Source of the DNA: Microbotryum silenes-acaulis
Lineage: Eukaryota > Basidiomycota > Microbotryomycetes > Microbotryales > Microbotryaceae
DNA: 64,000 bases
Assembly: GCA_003665825.1 (NCBI GenBank)
Contig: QPFY01000010.1
Span: 1,178,001 to 1,242,000 of the forward strand
Direction: 5' to 3'
Part shown: one piece after another, positions 50,842 through 61,449 of the stretch
Position numbering within the stretch: position 1 is the first letter of the stretch
Layout of the letters: the number at the start of each line of letters is the position of its first letter
The notes under the pieces: generated by a model
Database searches by the model: none
The model's input: only the letters and a program-made list of their open reading frames with translations
Told to the model about the DNA's origin: nothing
Translations under genes and position numbers: made by a program

Positions 50842-51714
50842 ATGTCCACTTCAACGGCCCTCCCACCACGGACGATCGTCATCCCTGGTCAGCCTTTGAC
50901 CCCTTCCGGAGCGGTTACTGCATCATATCAAGCTGGACCGGGGACGTACACGAGAGGAGGTCAGATCTACGCTGGTCTCAAAGGGGAGCTCGTCAAAGCG
51001 GCTGGGGTCAGTTGATTACCTGCGTGATGATCAGTGAGCTGAAGAATGTACTGATTTTGATTTCCTGGACGTCGGCAGGTCATCTCAGTCTTGGGCAAGG
51101 TTGATGCACAAGCGATCCCGGAACCCAACTCGATCGTCAGTCGGAACAGGTCTGCTCGGATGTCGCGCTTTGGCTTATCTGACGCAGCGAAAAGAGATTG
51201 AACAGGTGATTGGAACTGTGACGCGAATAACACGACTGTCGGCAACGTTGTCCTTGTTGACCGTCAATGGCAAGCCGTGTCGACCGGATTTCGTCGGCAT
51301 TATCCGCGCACCGGATGTGAGACAGACAGCAAAGGATTCGGTCAAGGTGCGAATCCAATCTATCAACCTTAAATGTGACCAACGCTTACCCCCATCTTTG
51401 CAACACAGATCTGGTCCTGCTTCCGGCCCGGCGACGTCGTTCGAGCCAAAGTCGTACGTCCTCGCGCGCGCTCACCCCGTCTCCATTCATCCCTTCCCCC
51501 GTCCGCTCACTCATAATTGGCTTTCAAACCGATCACACAGATCTCCCTCGGCGACTCTCGATCCTATTTCCTCTCCACGGCCGCCAACTCTCTCGGCGTC
51601 TTGTTCGCCGTCTCCAACGAGACCGGTAAAACCCTGGTCGCGGTCGGGTGGGACGAAATGGAAGATCCTTCGACGGGCGTTCGGGAGGGGAGGAAAGTCG
51701 CAGGACCGGAATGA
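50842..51714 (+). CDS. CSL4 (EXOSC1): RNA exosome cap subunit CSL4
   Basis: Join(50842..51006, 51079..51135, 51206..51346, 51409..51453, 51541..51714), 193 residues; every intron is phase 0. CSL4 is one of three RNA-binding cap proteins on the exosome core. The N-terminal domain has TIVIPGQPL and the S1 domain starts VIGTVTRITRLSATLSLLTV, with GIIRAPDVRQTAKDSV, FRPGDVVRAKVISLGDSRSY and LSTAANSLGVLFA; the C-terminal part is a ribbon-like segment without zinc cysteines, as in many fungi. A fragmentary second copy is at 54080-54240. Confidence 0.92.
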
Positions 51715-53140
51715 GCTCCGTTTGGAAAGATGAAAGAGTTGGGGAACATGTTGTAATCGTACTTGAACTTCATGAGTGCGCAAATTCGGGACATTCACTC
51801 GGCCCGGGGGTGGCAAGGAATTACGCTACTTACCCTTCACACCAGGCACGCAAGACAAGGCCATCGGACTGGCTCGAAAAGTCCGCGATCATCCTGCCAT
51901 TCTCTTTTGCAATCGATCCACGAGAAGCGGCCGGCTTGAGGCGTTCGAGCTGTGCGTGCTCCAGCCAACCTGACCCCCTCCCTTCCCGTACGGCGTTTTC
52001 GTTTCTTTTTTTGCGATACGGCGGCAAATACCCCCGATTGTATTGCTCTGACCTGGAACATAATAGCATTTCCAAACTATGATATGACTGGGTCAAGTCG
52101 TCTAGAGTAAGAAAGTTTCGTCGAGGCAGGTCGGTCTTGCTGATTTGAGCAAGTTTGCGGAGGTTTGCTTCGGAATCCGGACGCAAAGGACATAATGAGT
52201 TAAGTCGACTTGTTAGTCGCACATCCTTTGAGCGATGCGAAGGCTGTAAAAGGGGTTAGTCGAGGAATCCAGAAGGAGTTTCGTAATAGTGACCTCGGTT
52301 TCACCATCTATGAGAAAAAGTTCGACCCTGTCGAAAAATATGTTTTTAAGAATCCCTGAATTTGATTCTAAATTTGCGCACTAATCCGAGGCCCACCCGA
52401 TTACGTAACGAACTTACGTAGAGTCCGGCCTTATTTGTGAGGAGAAGTATCGAACTATGGGTTCCAAGGGCGTAGATCTCGCTGCTGGTGAATCGCTCCC
52501 TGCCGATGCGGAGCGGCCGACATTTCGTAGAGGTACTAGGCGCATGGAAAAACGAGAGCCGTCACTTGCGATGATGTAAACTCACGTTACGTCGGGTAGG
52601 GCTAGAGCATGTTCGAATGCAGAAATTGCAGTGGTTCAATGTCGGTCAGGCTCTGCTTAAGGACTTGCCCTACAAGGCCGCCCGGTCGTCACCCGCGTTG
52701 GACCAGGGGTTGGGCCACGACCATACGACCTCAAACGGAGCCGATGGTAGAACCTCGGAGGACATGAAGTTTAATTGGAGTATTTTTCAGGGGCGTTAGG
52801 GCCTAAGCTCAGGCTGCTGCAGGGAAGAAGGCCTGAGCTGCTGCTGAGCTCAGCAGGCCGAGCAGGAGAGGAGGCGAGAAAAGCTCACGCGGCGGTCGAG
52901 GGAGGGGGCCGACTCCTAGTAAAAGCGCCGAAGCGACGAGGAAAAAATCGGTTGATTCAAGATTGAGTAAGATTGAGCAATATACGGACCGGAATTTCCC
53001 TCGTTGAAGTCGACTGGGGCTGGGTGAAGGAACGAGAGAAGCGATCTTTGAGGCGGCCGCTCCGTGCATTGGCTCGTGGGGCTTGTCAGGGGTAAACGCG
53101 GCGGCGTGGCGGCCGCGCAGTTACCCGTGAGATGGTCGCC
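51715..53140. other. Intergenic, start of accessory region
   Basis: No gene recognised. An open stretch at 51776-51973 (GGGKELRYLPFTPGTQDKAI) has a protein-like composition but no start context, neighbouring exons or known family. 52240-52420 is more A/T-rich than surrounding DNA. Around 52800-52900 is a dense run of GAGC/GCTC words. Confidence 0.35.
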
Positions 53141-53727
53141 AAATCTGATCTGATCTGATCTAATCTTTTCTGATTCTCCCTTGATCTATCTGATGTTGAT
53201 CCGACCAATTTGATCTGAGGCACGGAATTGCCGAATTTGGCGCAAGGAGACTGCATGTTCAAATCCTCATCTTCATCCTCCTCCTCCTCCTCCTCCTCAT
53301 CTTGCTAAGTCGACGCTTTTTTGAGGAACTCGCCCCTGTTCTGACTTGACTGGGTTGTCGCATCATCCCTATGAGATTTTTTTTAATGAGTCAGCACTTG
53401 GCACTGCAACAAAAGCCCATCAGAGGAGAGGAACATACCCTGTAGTATTTCTGTGGTCTTTTGGATCATACCCTCGTTCGAGCCGTCGGTTGGATCTCTT
53501 GGGTCGGCTCAACTTTGAGCACCAATCAGAACAGCGCAAATCTGGCGGAAACACGTTGGGAATGCATTATACCGAATCAGACACAGCGACAAAGCACGCA
53601 CTTGCAGCATCTAGGTGGGTACATGTAATTTTTCCCCCTCGAGGCCGATCTTGATCTAGCTCTTGTCAGATCAGATCAGATCAGATCTGAAAATTGAGCA
53701 GAGTGGCAGCTCTAATGCGGACCCTTG
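53141..53727 (-). repeat. GATC-rich MITE-like repeat, copy 2
   Basis: Reverse-complement relative of 45094-45561. Shared blocks include the GATC tracts, the TCTCC(C/T)TGCGCCAAATT segment (reverse of about 53224-53242) and one end (TGCGGACCCTTG, ending 53727). The other terminal repeat is missing. A (TCC)n tract at about 53277-53300 replaces the GAGGAAGAAGATGAGG part of copy 1. Confidence 0.65.
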
Positions 53728-54079
53728 ACTGATGCGTATCTACTGCGTAGTCATTCGTGGGGTTTCATGACCCTACAGAGGACTTCGCAGGAATTGAATT
53801 CGACCAATAGAGTAAAATTCGGTAACAACTTGCAAGGGCAGAAAAACGGCACCGTCGATTCTCGGTGGAAGTCACGTGTCGACACTCCTTCGCGGTCTCA
53901 GCTTCTGATCGCCGCAGCTCTCACCCGCGTCACACTGTACTGCACAGCCGCCCACCATAGCCACTTCAGCCGCAGCATGATCACAGGCGATCGTTTTATC
54001 TGGCTAACCCCTGCATAACCCCTTTCAAAGCTGCTTCGTGCCAAGCCAGCCCAAGAACGTGCTCGAGCCGAAGCTAGAA
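53728..54079. other. Intergenic, nothing recognised
   Basis: Between the repeat and the CSL4-like fragment. The open frame at 53725-54018 has no support. Confidence 0.35.
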
Positions 54080-54240
54080 TCAAGCTAGTCTCAAGGGAGA
54101 GCTTGTGAAAGCTGCTGGGGTCGGTCCATTATATGGAACAGAATGTTTGAGTGTATAAATACTGACTCAATCTTTTGGAAAATAACAGGTCTTCTCCATA
54201 TTTGGCACGGACGATGCAAAAGCGATTCTAGTGTAATTCC
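54080..54240 (+). pseudogene. CSL4 gene fragment (exon 1 end, intron, exon 2)
   Basis: Degenerate copy of 50970-51115. TCAAGGGAGAGCTTGTGAAA followed by GCTGCTGGGGTCGGT matches the end of CSL4 exon 1 and its donor. After an intron-like gap ending AACAG, GTCTTCTCC with GATGCAAAAGCGAT matches exon 2. The frame then meets TAG. No S1 domain follows, so it cannot make CSL4. Confidence 0.75.
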
Positions 54241-54734
54241 GAATCTTTCTCCTCGACGCCTGTGTTGGTTACTATTATCGCCGCCAGTGCCGTACCGGAG
54301 TCCACAGGTTTGACGCACTCGCTTCTAGAAAATGGAGTTCACCCTCTCTCAGCACGCAGATGCAAGGAACATTCGTTTTCACAAACAGCTACCAGAGCTT
54401 AAAGACACATAGACTTCGCATGGTCAGTAGTTTCCGCTCTCTTTCACAGTCATGACGCTTTTCAACGGTCACTGATGGATCACACGGAGGATTGTGACAT
54501 TGAGCTACTGAATTCAATGATCATGAGGAACAGATATGGGTGGGAACAGGATCCAAGCGATGAGCGCAAACTAACACATCTCGGCCGTGTGGTCGGGAAC
54601 ATCGGGCGCGCGCGTTCGTCCCGGACCGATGGAGGCGCTGAGTAAAAGCTCACGTAGCTCTTGGAGAGGACCGAGGGCCACCGTTTATTGCATGTTCAGA
54701 GTTCGAGATGGAACACATGTGGAGAGTTCACCCT
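54241..54734. other. Intergenic, nothing recognised
   Basis: About 490 bases with no supported gene. It may include more of the decayed CSL4 copy, but I cannot align it by eye. Confidence 0.3.
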
Positions 54735-55470
54735 CTAGATGGCGTCTTGGGTCGTGCGAAGTCCGGCCGCCATAGATTCGATGTGCGCATTTAAAGTCAG
54801 CTCGCGCAGCTGCACATGCGGAGCGTAGTCGGGGGTTCCGATCCAATGAATCCTTGGAAGTAGAGGCGTAACATGACCAGATGATCGGACGACGAGGCGA
54901 GGGGCACCGATTGCGGTCGCATCCATCAAAGAGAACGAGTCAAGATCCGGGGGTCGACGATTGCGATGAAGGTGGGTTTCCTACCGAAACGGTATGCATA
55001 CTTCGAGACTCGCCCCCGGGCTTCAAGGCATTTGAGGCTGCCCCTCATCTCCTTGTCAAATTCGAGGTAACAAGGTCCTCCTCCGATCGTTTTGACGCCT
55101 TGAACCGCTCAGACCACGGCCTCGCAATGCAAAATGGTGTGCGAACCTGCCTCGGAATCGTTCTCTGAACTCTCGCGCGCCAGCCCGGGTATTCGATGAC
55201 AAAGTCCGGGTCTTGAGCGTGGAGAGTAAGCAGGAGGTGATTAGCGGATTAGCGCTGGGCGAAATCCGGGTCGAGATCGACTTGCGCGATGCGGTGGGCA
55301 GCTCGACGTCGCGGCACACGAAGCCCTGGAACGGCTCGGTCCAGGCACGGCACACCAGCGAAAGGGTCGATATGGGCGGATAGATGCGAGCCAGCTTGAT
55401 CTTGACTATCCAGTCGGCGATCCTCTCTGAATGGCTGGAGGAAGTGAATGAACTAGAGTCGAGGGAGCAT
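54735..55470 (-). pseudogene. F-box/leucine-rich-like gene remnant
   Basis: Minus-strand segments resemble a fungal F-box protein: ERIADWIVKIKLARIYPP followed by LSLVCRAWTEPFQGFVCRDV (about 55440-55290), then after a break HVQLRELTLNAHIESMAAGL (about 54820-54760), like a leucine-rich strand. No start codon with LPxE precedes the first part, and the frame changes and stops between parts. Rescue by introns was not worked out, so a diverged real gene is possible. Confidence 0.4.
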
Positions 55471-56126
55471 GGGATTACCGATTGTCATTGTTGCCGTCGT
55501 CAAGGAGGTGTTTCAGAAGTAGCGAGCAATGGATAGGAAGGGAGTCAACAAGAGGGGTGAGAAGCTGAGCCGCCTGTGGAGTGGATGTTCGAAAGGCGAG
55601 TGAGACGATGAGGTGAGTCGCGAGCCCGCTTACTCGAGGCACCGCGCGTCGATGCTCGCGCGGGACTTATCCGCGATCGCGCACGATGAAACCGGTCGCT
55701 TTGGCTTGTCCCCCGCGCACACAGACCACTGCCTCCTGTTCGGCCTCGAACTTCTTTTTCAGGATTCTAGAACACCGATAACATCAAGATAGCCCCAAAC
55801 TCTACGGAAGAAGTCAATCATCCCACGTGACGTTTAAAATGAACCTCTTCGATATTGCCGAGCCCCGTTCAACGTCGCGTCCGCCAACAGGGGCGCCTCC
55901 GGTGCAGTGCGCGGTCGACCTCGAGAGGGGCTCGACGGTCGAGCTCGAGCTCGCGCGACGGAACACGCTGCATCTCTACTTTCTTCGAATCTCCTGCTGT
56001 CTCTGCATCTGGCCATACGATAGTGGCATTTCGTCAGGATACCTGAAAGTAGTCAAGCAGGCCTTTTGGAAGCCCTAAAGCGAAGACTATGCCAGCTAGG
56101 TGAACAGTAGCCTCGGCTGCAGTGCG
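55471..56126. other. Intergenic, nothing recognised
   Basis: Includes a plus-strand open frame at 55827-56078 beginning MTFKMNLFDIAEPRSTSRPP, which lacks a recognisable family. It might be the 5' piece of another broken gene. Confidence 0.3.
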
Positions 56127-56412
56127 TGTAAGGTTCGGCAGCCACCCAGTAGGTCCAAGCTCAACTTCGGACCGACTTGCCTGACCTCCCTTTCCTGCCT
56201 TTGACTGTCAACCATTGTGCATCCTTTTGACACCTGCCTATTTGTTACTCTATCCGTCTCCATTGTCCTAGTTTCTCAAAAAGAACCACATTGTCTACAT
56301 GGCTCCCTTTATTATCGCCAGATGCCTTTAAATATTGATCCGTAGCTCTCTTCTATCTTTTCCTCTCTTCCTCTTTTCTCATCTTTCCCTAGACCCTCAC
56401 TATTGACTCTTG
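56127..56412 (+). repeat. LTR-like direct repeat, copy A
   Basis: 286 bases beginning TGTAAGGTTCGGCAGCC, with TTGTCTACAT, a TTTAAATA box and a pyrimidine-rich downstream part. The same order recurs at 61169-61449. The layout (TG start, TATA-like box, CT-rich tract) is like a solo LTR, but the 3' CA end and target duplication are not clear. Confidence 0.6.
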
Positions 56413-56564
56413 ACAATCGACTGGTGTCGGGACTGTCTATTAGTCAAGCAACTTCGAGCGAACTACCGTGGAACCCGCCTTTACTTACGCCTGCCGCTAA
56501 GAGTAATCTGGGCTCCTTACACAGAGATGTCGCACTCGGGACATGAGGTTTTTCCGCCCGGGCG

Positions 56565-56800
56565 AGTGTGTACGCTTGGGCGAAGGTTGAAGCTTTGAAG
56601 AGCAAATCTACACCTAGCGCTGATGAAGAGCTTGAGTGAGATGGCCCTGTTGAGAGATTCGGCGGTGACATGGTGAGCGCGTGGCTGCAACTGTTCGCAG
56701 TGATGTGGTCACCATGTGGTTCCTCCGAGGCATACGGAGACACGACGCAGCCGCGTGACCCGAATCTGCTCGATCACTCAAAGTTCAGCGTCAGACGGCG
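56565..56800 (-). pseudogene. Copied 5' end and upstream region of the AVT permease gene
   Basis: Matches 39030-39250. The translated part reads MSPPNLSTGPSHSSSSSALG against MAPPNLSTGPSHPSSSSTPG in the permease. Upstream sequence (GTGAGCGCGTGGCTGCAACT, then CGCGTGACCCGAATCTGC) is also shared, so the copied piece spans promoter and start codon. No permease domain follows; the frame departs after about 25 codons. Confidence 0.8.
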
Positions 56801-57111
56801 TCGGACCGGAAGCGCGCTTCACCGCCACAGCGTCACTCGGCGGCACGTCTCGTCCGTCCGGAGATGTTTTTGACTCAATCCGTCGCTTCTCTCCCTTCGC
56901 CACCATCTCTTACTGCACAATCCTTCCACCTTTTCTAGCCTGTTACTATTTCGATCGGATTTCATTACACCCTTCGCTCCGCGGTCAATCATTCGGTGGA
57001 TCGGGTAATCAAAAGCGGCGAGGGAGACATTATCCGAGAGTAGGTAGTTCCGCAGGCGCGTTCCAGCCGACACGTCCCCTTGGACTCCCCGAGCTTACCT
57101 ATCCGCCTACC
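56801..57111. other. Flank between AVT fragment and transposon
   Basis: About 310 bases; no gene. Ends at the TA target site of the transposon. Confidence 0.4.
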
Positions 57112-60005
57112 TACAGTCAGACCTGAGAAAATTTATATTTTCGGTGGACGGATTTTCTCATAAATTAAGACAGGTATAAGCTTGGAGAGTTCGGCTTCAG
57201 ATCACAACCTTATGACCTGAAACTCCGTTTTTGAGCTTCCTACATCAAATCAAGAATTTTCGTGCATTGTTTGAGTCGATACATTGACTTTTGAGGGGGA
57301 GGAAATTCAGAAGGCCCGAATTACTGAATTGCAGCCAATGTACGGCCTCTACTGAGGCATGATGACATCTAACAAGTTTTGAAAGCTCCAAGAAAAAATA
57401 TCTTGACCTACTGACGCTGGAAATACGAAGTCATTGTCGTCTGAATCCTCGCGGCATCCTGCTCGGCAACAAGAGTCCTGCGAATCTTCCTAGCCTCGTC
57501 CTCAAAAGAAATCAAATCCGTTGGACCTGAGTACCCATTCGTAGCAAACCTAAGGAAAACATCAAGCGCTGAGATTGCCTCCTTCAGCGTCGTTCGCTCC
57601 GCCGGTCGGAGCTCTATCTCCGCTTCCTCCTCTCCTCCTTCTCCCTCGCAATTCTCCTCCAACTCTTCGGCAATGACCAGATCCACAATCTCCTGATCGG
57701 TCATTTCAGCCCCACCAGCAAGGTTCTCCTCCTCCACATCGACGAGAAAGTGGATACTCATCTTCTCGTTGCTCGTAACTATCCCCTTTTCGACCAGCTC
57801 ATCGTTCGCCGTCTTCAGAGCGTTCATCGCGTTGATGATGCCGCGATCGCCATCGAGAGGCCCGCGACCGTTGGGAAGAGGTGTATGGTCGGTCGATCCT
57901 TTGTTCTTGCGATCAGACAAGATTTGAACGTGGCGCCAGCAGTTGGCAATCGTCTCGGGGCGGATGTCGTTCCACGCCTGTCTCACAAGATTCATCGCTC
58001 GAAGCTGATCGATTGCGTAGATATCGTCGCCGGTTTGACCATCGTCGAACCTTGCAATAGCATTACGGATGAACCTATCAAGCAGAGTGCATCATCATTG
58101 ATCAGATAGGTTGGAAAACAGTCTCAAACCTCGGGACTCACCTTCTGCGATAGTTTGCCTTAAAGTTCGCAATGATTCCTTGATCGAGCGGCTGGATTCT
58201 TGACGTCATATTGGGTGCAAAGTAATGAACTTCGATGTGGGTGATGGAATCAACATCCCTCGTGTGTCCCGAGAAGTTATCGAGCCAGAGTTGCACTTTT
58301 CGGCCCTTGCTGCGAAGCTCGAGATCCCGGGCTTTCAACCATTCGACGTAAAGCTCGCCAGTCATCCACGCCTTCTTGTTCGATTGATAGTAATGATTGT
58401 AGTAGCTGGCTGGTTTTTTGTTGAAGCTACGAGGCTTCGCCGCGCTACCAATGATGAAGGGAGGGAGCCGTTCCGATCCGTCGGCGTTGACCGTGAAAGC
58501 GAAGGTGATGCGAGTCTTATTCATCTTGACACCATTTCGACCGTTCCGAGCAAGGCCCGTAGACGGACGCATAGCGTAGAAGAGACCGGTTTCGTCCATG
58601 TTGAAGATATCACTTGGGTCGTACTTGTTCGTAAGATCGACGACTCTTTTGCGCTCCTCTTCGAGCGTTTTCGCATCGACCTTCTCGCCTTCGCCATGGA
58701 ACTTGTAAGAGCGAAGATTGTGTCTAGATCCACAAAGAGGAAATTCAGACAATGTAGAACGGCTGACTGGAACAAGAATCACGCGAGTACCTTTTCTTAA
58801 AGCCCTGAAGCCAGCCGTTCGAAAAGGCGAAATCCCGAATCTCGAGTTTGTCGGCAAGTTGTTGACCTTTCAGGCGCAATACATCGGTGGTGATGGTGGT
58901 GTTCCGCTCGAGAGCTTGAGTACACCAGATTGCCAGCGCCTTTTCCAGGTTCGGGTGCATGACGCTGTTGTTGCGCCTCATGCTTCCTTGACCGCTTTCG
59001 AGAAGGGCGCGATGCTCGTCTTCCTTTTTGCGCCATTGCGTGAGCTTTGGCTGGCTCAAGATCGGGATGTCTCGGTGGTTTGGGGAATTGTTGAAATACT
59101 TGACGGTGGCCGTGAGCGTCAACTTGTGCCGTTTTTGATAGTCAAGGACCTTGACAATCTGCGCGGTGGTCGCCGTGCCCTTCGCTTTCGGTCCAAGCTT
59201 TTGAGGCTTGGGCTTAGCCTTTTGAGACGAGGTCGAGGCTGAAGTCGAGCCCTTGGTATGTCGAGAGAGGGCTTGAGGGATTCGCTTTGTTGGCGATTTT
59301 TTTGGAGGCGACGAGGTCAGGTCGAGCATGGTGACCTCATTCGCGGCGGCCCGTGCGCCCGACTCCTCTCGGCAAGGCTTCAGAGGCGGCTGTGAAGGTG
59401 CCACAGACATCATCAGAAGGTCTGCAATGCAGCAAGCGATCAGTATGTAAATGAAAACTTACCGGTGGAAGAGGTCCATCCCTTTCGAGTTCGACCAGGT
59501 GCTTGCGATACGCGTCCCATTCGGCGCGATAGGGGGCGAATTGAGGATCGGCGGTGAGTTGACCATGACGATCCTCAAACTCCGGGAAGGGAATGAGACC
59601 ATGATGATATGAAGAGGAATTTTTGATGAGGGCTTCTCGGATTGTGAAGATGTTCATTTCGGCGTCGTTGTCGGCGGAAGAGGAGAGAGAAGCACGTCGC
59701 GACTAGCCTGTCAACGTGTCAACCGCCGCCTTTGCTCTCCTGTGCTCGCTTCTCGGCTGTTTCGGGGCATTTCGGACTCTTCCAGCAGGCGGCTCGTCAA
59801 CAAGAACGCCGAAGGAGAGGCCAATTCCTGATCAATCGCTCATTTCCGGCTCTCTCTTATCTTATAATTTGACCTGCAAACCCATAAATTATAAGGTATA
59901 AGATTGGACAGGTTCTGTCAGCCAAAAAAGTCGGGAGATTGAAAAGTCCATAAATTTTGACAGGTAGAAGATTGGGCGATATAAATTTTCTCAGGTCTGA
60001 CTGTA
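57112..60005 (-). mobile_element. Pogo/Tc1-mariner DNA transposon, apparently intact
   Basis: Element 57114-60003 (2890 bases), flanked by TA at 57112-57113 and 60004-60005. The terminal inverted repeats are perfect over 25 bases (57114-57138 and 59979-60003), beginning CAGTCAGACCTGAG. Further in, CATAAATT...GACAGGTA words recur in the same orientation at about 57160 and 59949, with a looser one at about 59883. The only gene is a full-length transposase. Perfect ends and an open gene suggest recent insertion. Confidence 0.95.
57408..59657 (-). CDS. Pogo-type transposase (Tc5/CENP-B HTH and DDE_1 domains)
   Basis: Exons complement(57408..58074, 58142..58723, 58791..59389, 59463..59657), 680 residues, phases consistent. 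An N-terminal DNA-binding part has a CENP-B/Tc5-type helix-turn-helix (ALAIWCTQALERNTTITTDV, FSNGWLQGFKKRHNLRSYKF across a splice). The DDE nuclease has Asp308 (IFNMDETGLFYAMRP), Asp413 (LWLDNFSGH) and Asp445 (RIQPLDQGIIANFK), all present. The C-terminal part is acidic. It cuts and pastes its own element at TA sites. No stop or frameshift breaks it. Confidence 0.92.
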
Positions 60006-60384
60006 CTTCCGGCTCGGAAATGAAGTCGGCTTACTGAAACCCCAAGTCAACACCGGTGTGGTCAATCACCCGAGTTTATGCTGAATCCATTCAACCGGCG
60101 CTAGACGACTCGATCACCGAACGGACGGGGCGTTAGCCCGGCGGAGGCTGTGCGCGTTTCACCAGGTTTCACCAGTCACATGGCGCTGAAGGACAGGAGA
60201 AGGCCGAACTCGAGAAGTGATGTTGGCGTGACTCGTCCAACCCGTTCTTGCTTTTCTTCTTTCATCCTCACTCTTCAAGGTCAAGGCAAGGCGTCCAGAC
60301 TCGGCGGACTCCAAGACGAGAAAGCAAGACTCGGCACATCCCGTCGTCTCGTACAACGTGACAATCGGTCCTCATTCTCTCGAG
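60006..60384. promoter_or_regulatory. Upstream region of the cysteine-rich secreted protein gene
   Basis: About 380 bases between the transposon and the next gene, so the transposon sits directly in its upstream flank. No motif stands out. Confidence 0.35.
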
Positions 60385-61105
60385 ATGGTCCGCTTCGCTT
60401 ACCTCATCGTCGTGTTCGGCATCGCCTCACTTGCTTCGGCGGACTTGACGAAGAAGGGAGACGCCAACTGCTACTACTGGGCAGTGCACAAAATGCTGAA
60501 GGCAGCCAAGCTTCTGGTGAGTTCGACGACATCGGTCGAATGCCGTGTCTCGCCGATCGAGGAGGACGGGAGCTTTGAGGTGACCCATTGTCGAGGAGCT
60601 GACCCCCTTGTCGACTTGACGTTATCTCGGGTGCGCGAGCAGCCTTGCAAAAGCGCTTCCGATTGGGACTGCATCTGCTACAGTGTTCCGGAAGGTCAAC
60701 CTGGATTCAAGAGCGGCAAGGCGAACCGAGCGCTAGCGTGGACGGAGGTAGTGGGTGACGCTGCGTCGAGCATACCAGGTATGTCTCTTTCAGATCCCTA
60801 TGGGTTCTTAAGATTATAGAATGTCCACGGTTGACGCGGGGAGCTGACGTCGGCCCTTCGATTGCAGCATGCCGCCGCGATGAGATAAAGGCTGAGATGG
60901 ACAACTTCAACTGCGCGATGTGCAGAAAGAACTACGGGGGCTCTGTTCCATCATGTAAGAAGCCAAGAGCAGTCCCCCCTCCCCATTCCTTTGCCCGTCG
61001 ATCAAACGGCTCGTCGAGAGAGTCCTGCGGGTCGAGCTGACACGATCTGCGGGACATCACACGTTGCTGCCTTTCTTTAACTCATTCACAGACTGTTACA
61101 CTTAG
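60385..61105 (+). CDS. Small secreted cysteine-rich protein, 164 residues
   Basis: Join(60385..60778, 60868..60954, 61092..61105), phases consistent; the last exon encodes only YCYT. A signal peptide (MVRFAYLIVVFGIASLASAD) precedes about 144 residues with ten cysteines (NCYYW, VECRV, THCRG, QPCKS, DCIC, ACRRD, NCAMC, YCYT), an even number fitting five disulfides. No known family is recognised. Size and Cys content are those of candidate effectors or extracellular signalling proteins. It lies in a transposon-rich island, as fast-evolving fungal secreted genes often do. In-frame ATG 60358 would displace the signal peptide. Confidence 0.72.
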
Positions 61106-61168
61106 AAGTCAGACGAGATCAGCTGCGGTTCAATAGCAAAGACAAGACAAATGCCCTCGAAAGATAGC

Positions 61169-61449
61169 TGTAAGGTTCGACAGCCACTCGGTAGGTCCAT
61201 GCTCAAACCTCGGACCGACGGACCGACTTGCCTAACCTCCCTTTCATTTTCCCTGCCTTTGATTGACAACTATTGTGCACCCCCTTGTCATCCTTTCCTA
61301 TTTTATCTCATCTGTCTCTATTGTCCTAGGTCACCACAGAACCACATTGTCTACATCTCTCCCTTTCATTTCCCCTGATCTCCTTAAATAGCGATCCGTA
61401 GCTCTCTTTCTTTTCCTCTTTTCTCATCCTTAGCTGCGGTCAACTCTTG
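61169..61449 (+). repeat. LTR-like direct repeat, copy B
   Basis: 281 bases beginning TGTAAGGTTCGACAGCC, the same order of blocks as 56127-56412 (AACCACATTGTCTACAT, CTTAAATA, CGATCCGTAGCTCTC, CT-rich end, ACTCTTG). Same orientation, starts 5042 bases apart. Confidence 0.6.

Noticed and set aside
59390..59462. Transposase intron ending at the earlier TTGCAG (about 59423)
   Set aside because: That acceptor gives an immediate TGA; CTTCACAG before 59389 keeps the frame.
56127..61449. Full LTR retrotransposon
   Set aside because: No gag, protease, reverse transcriptase or integrase between the repeats; kept only as an LTR-like bracket.
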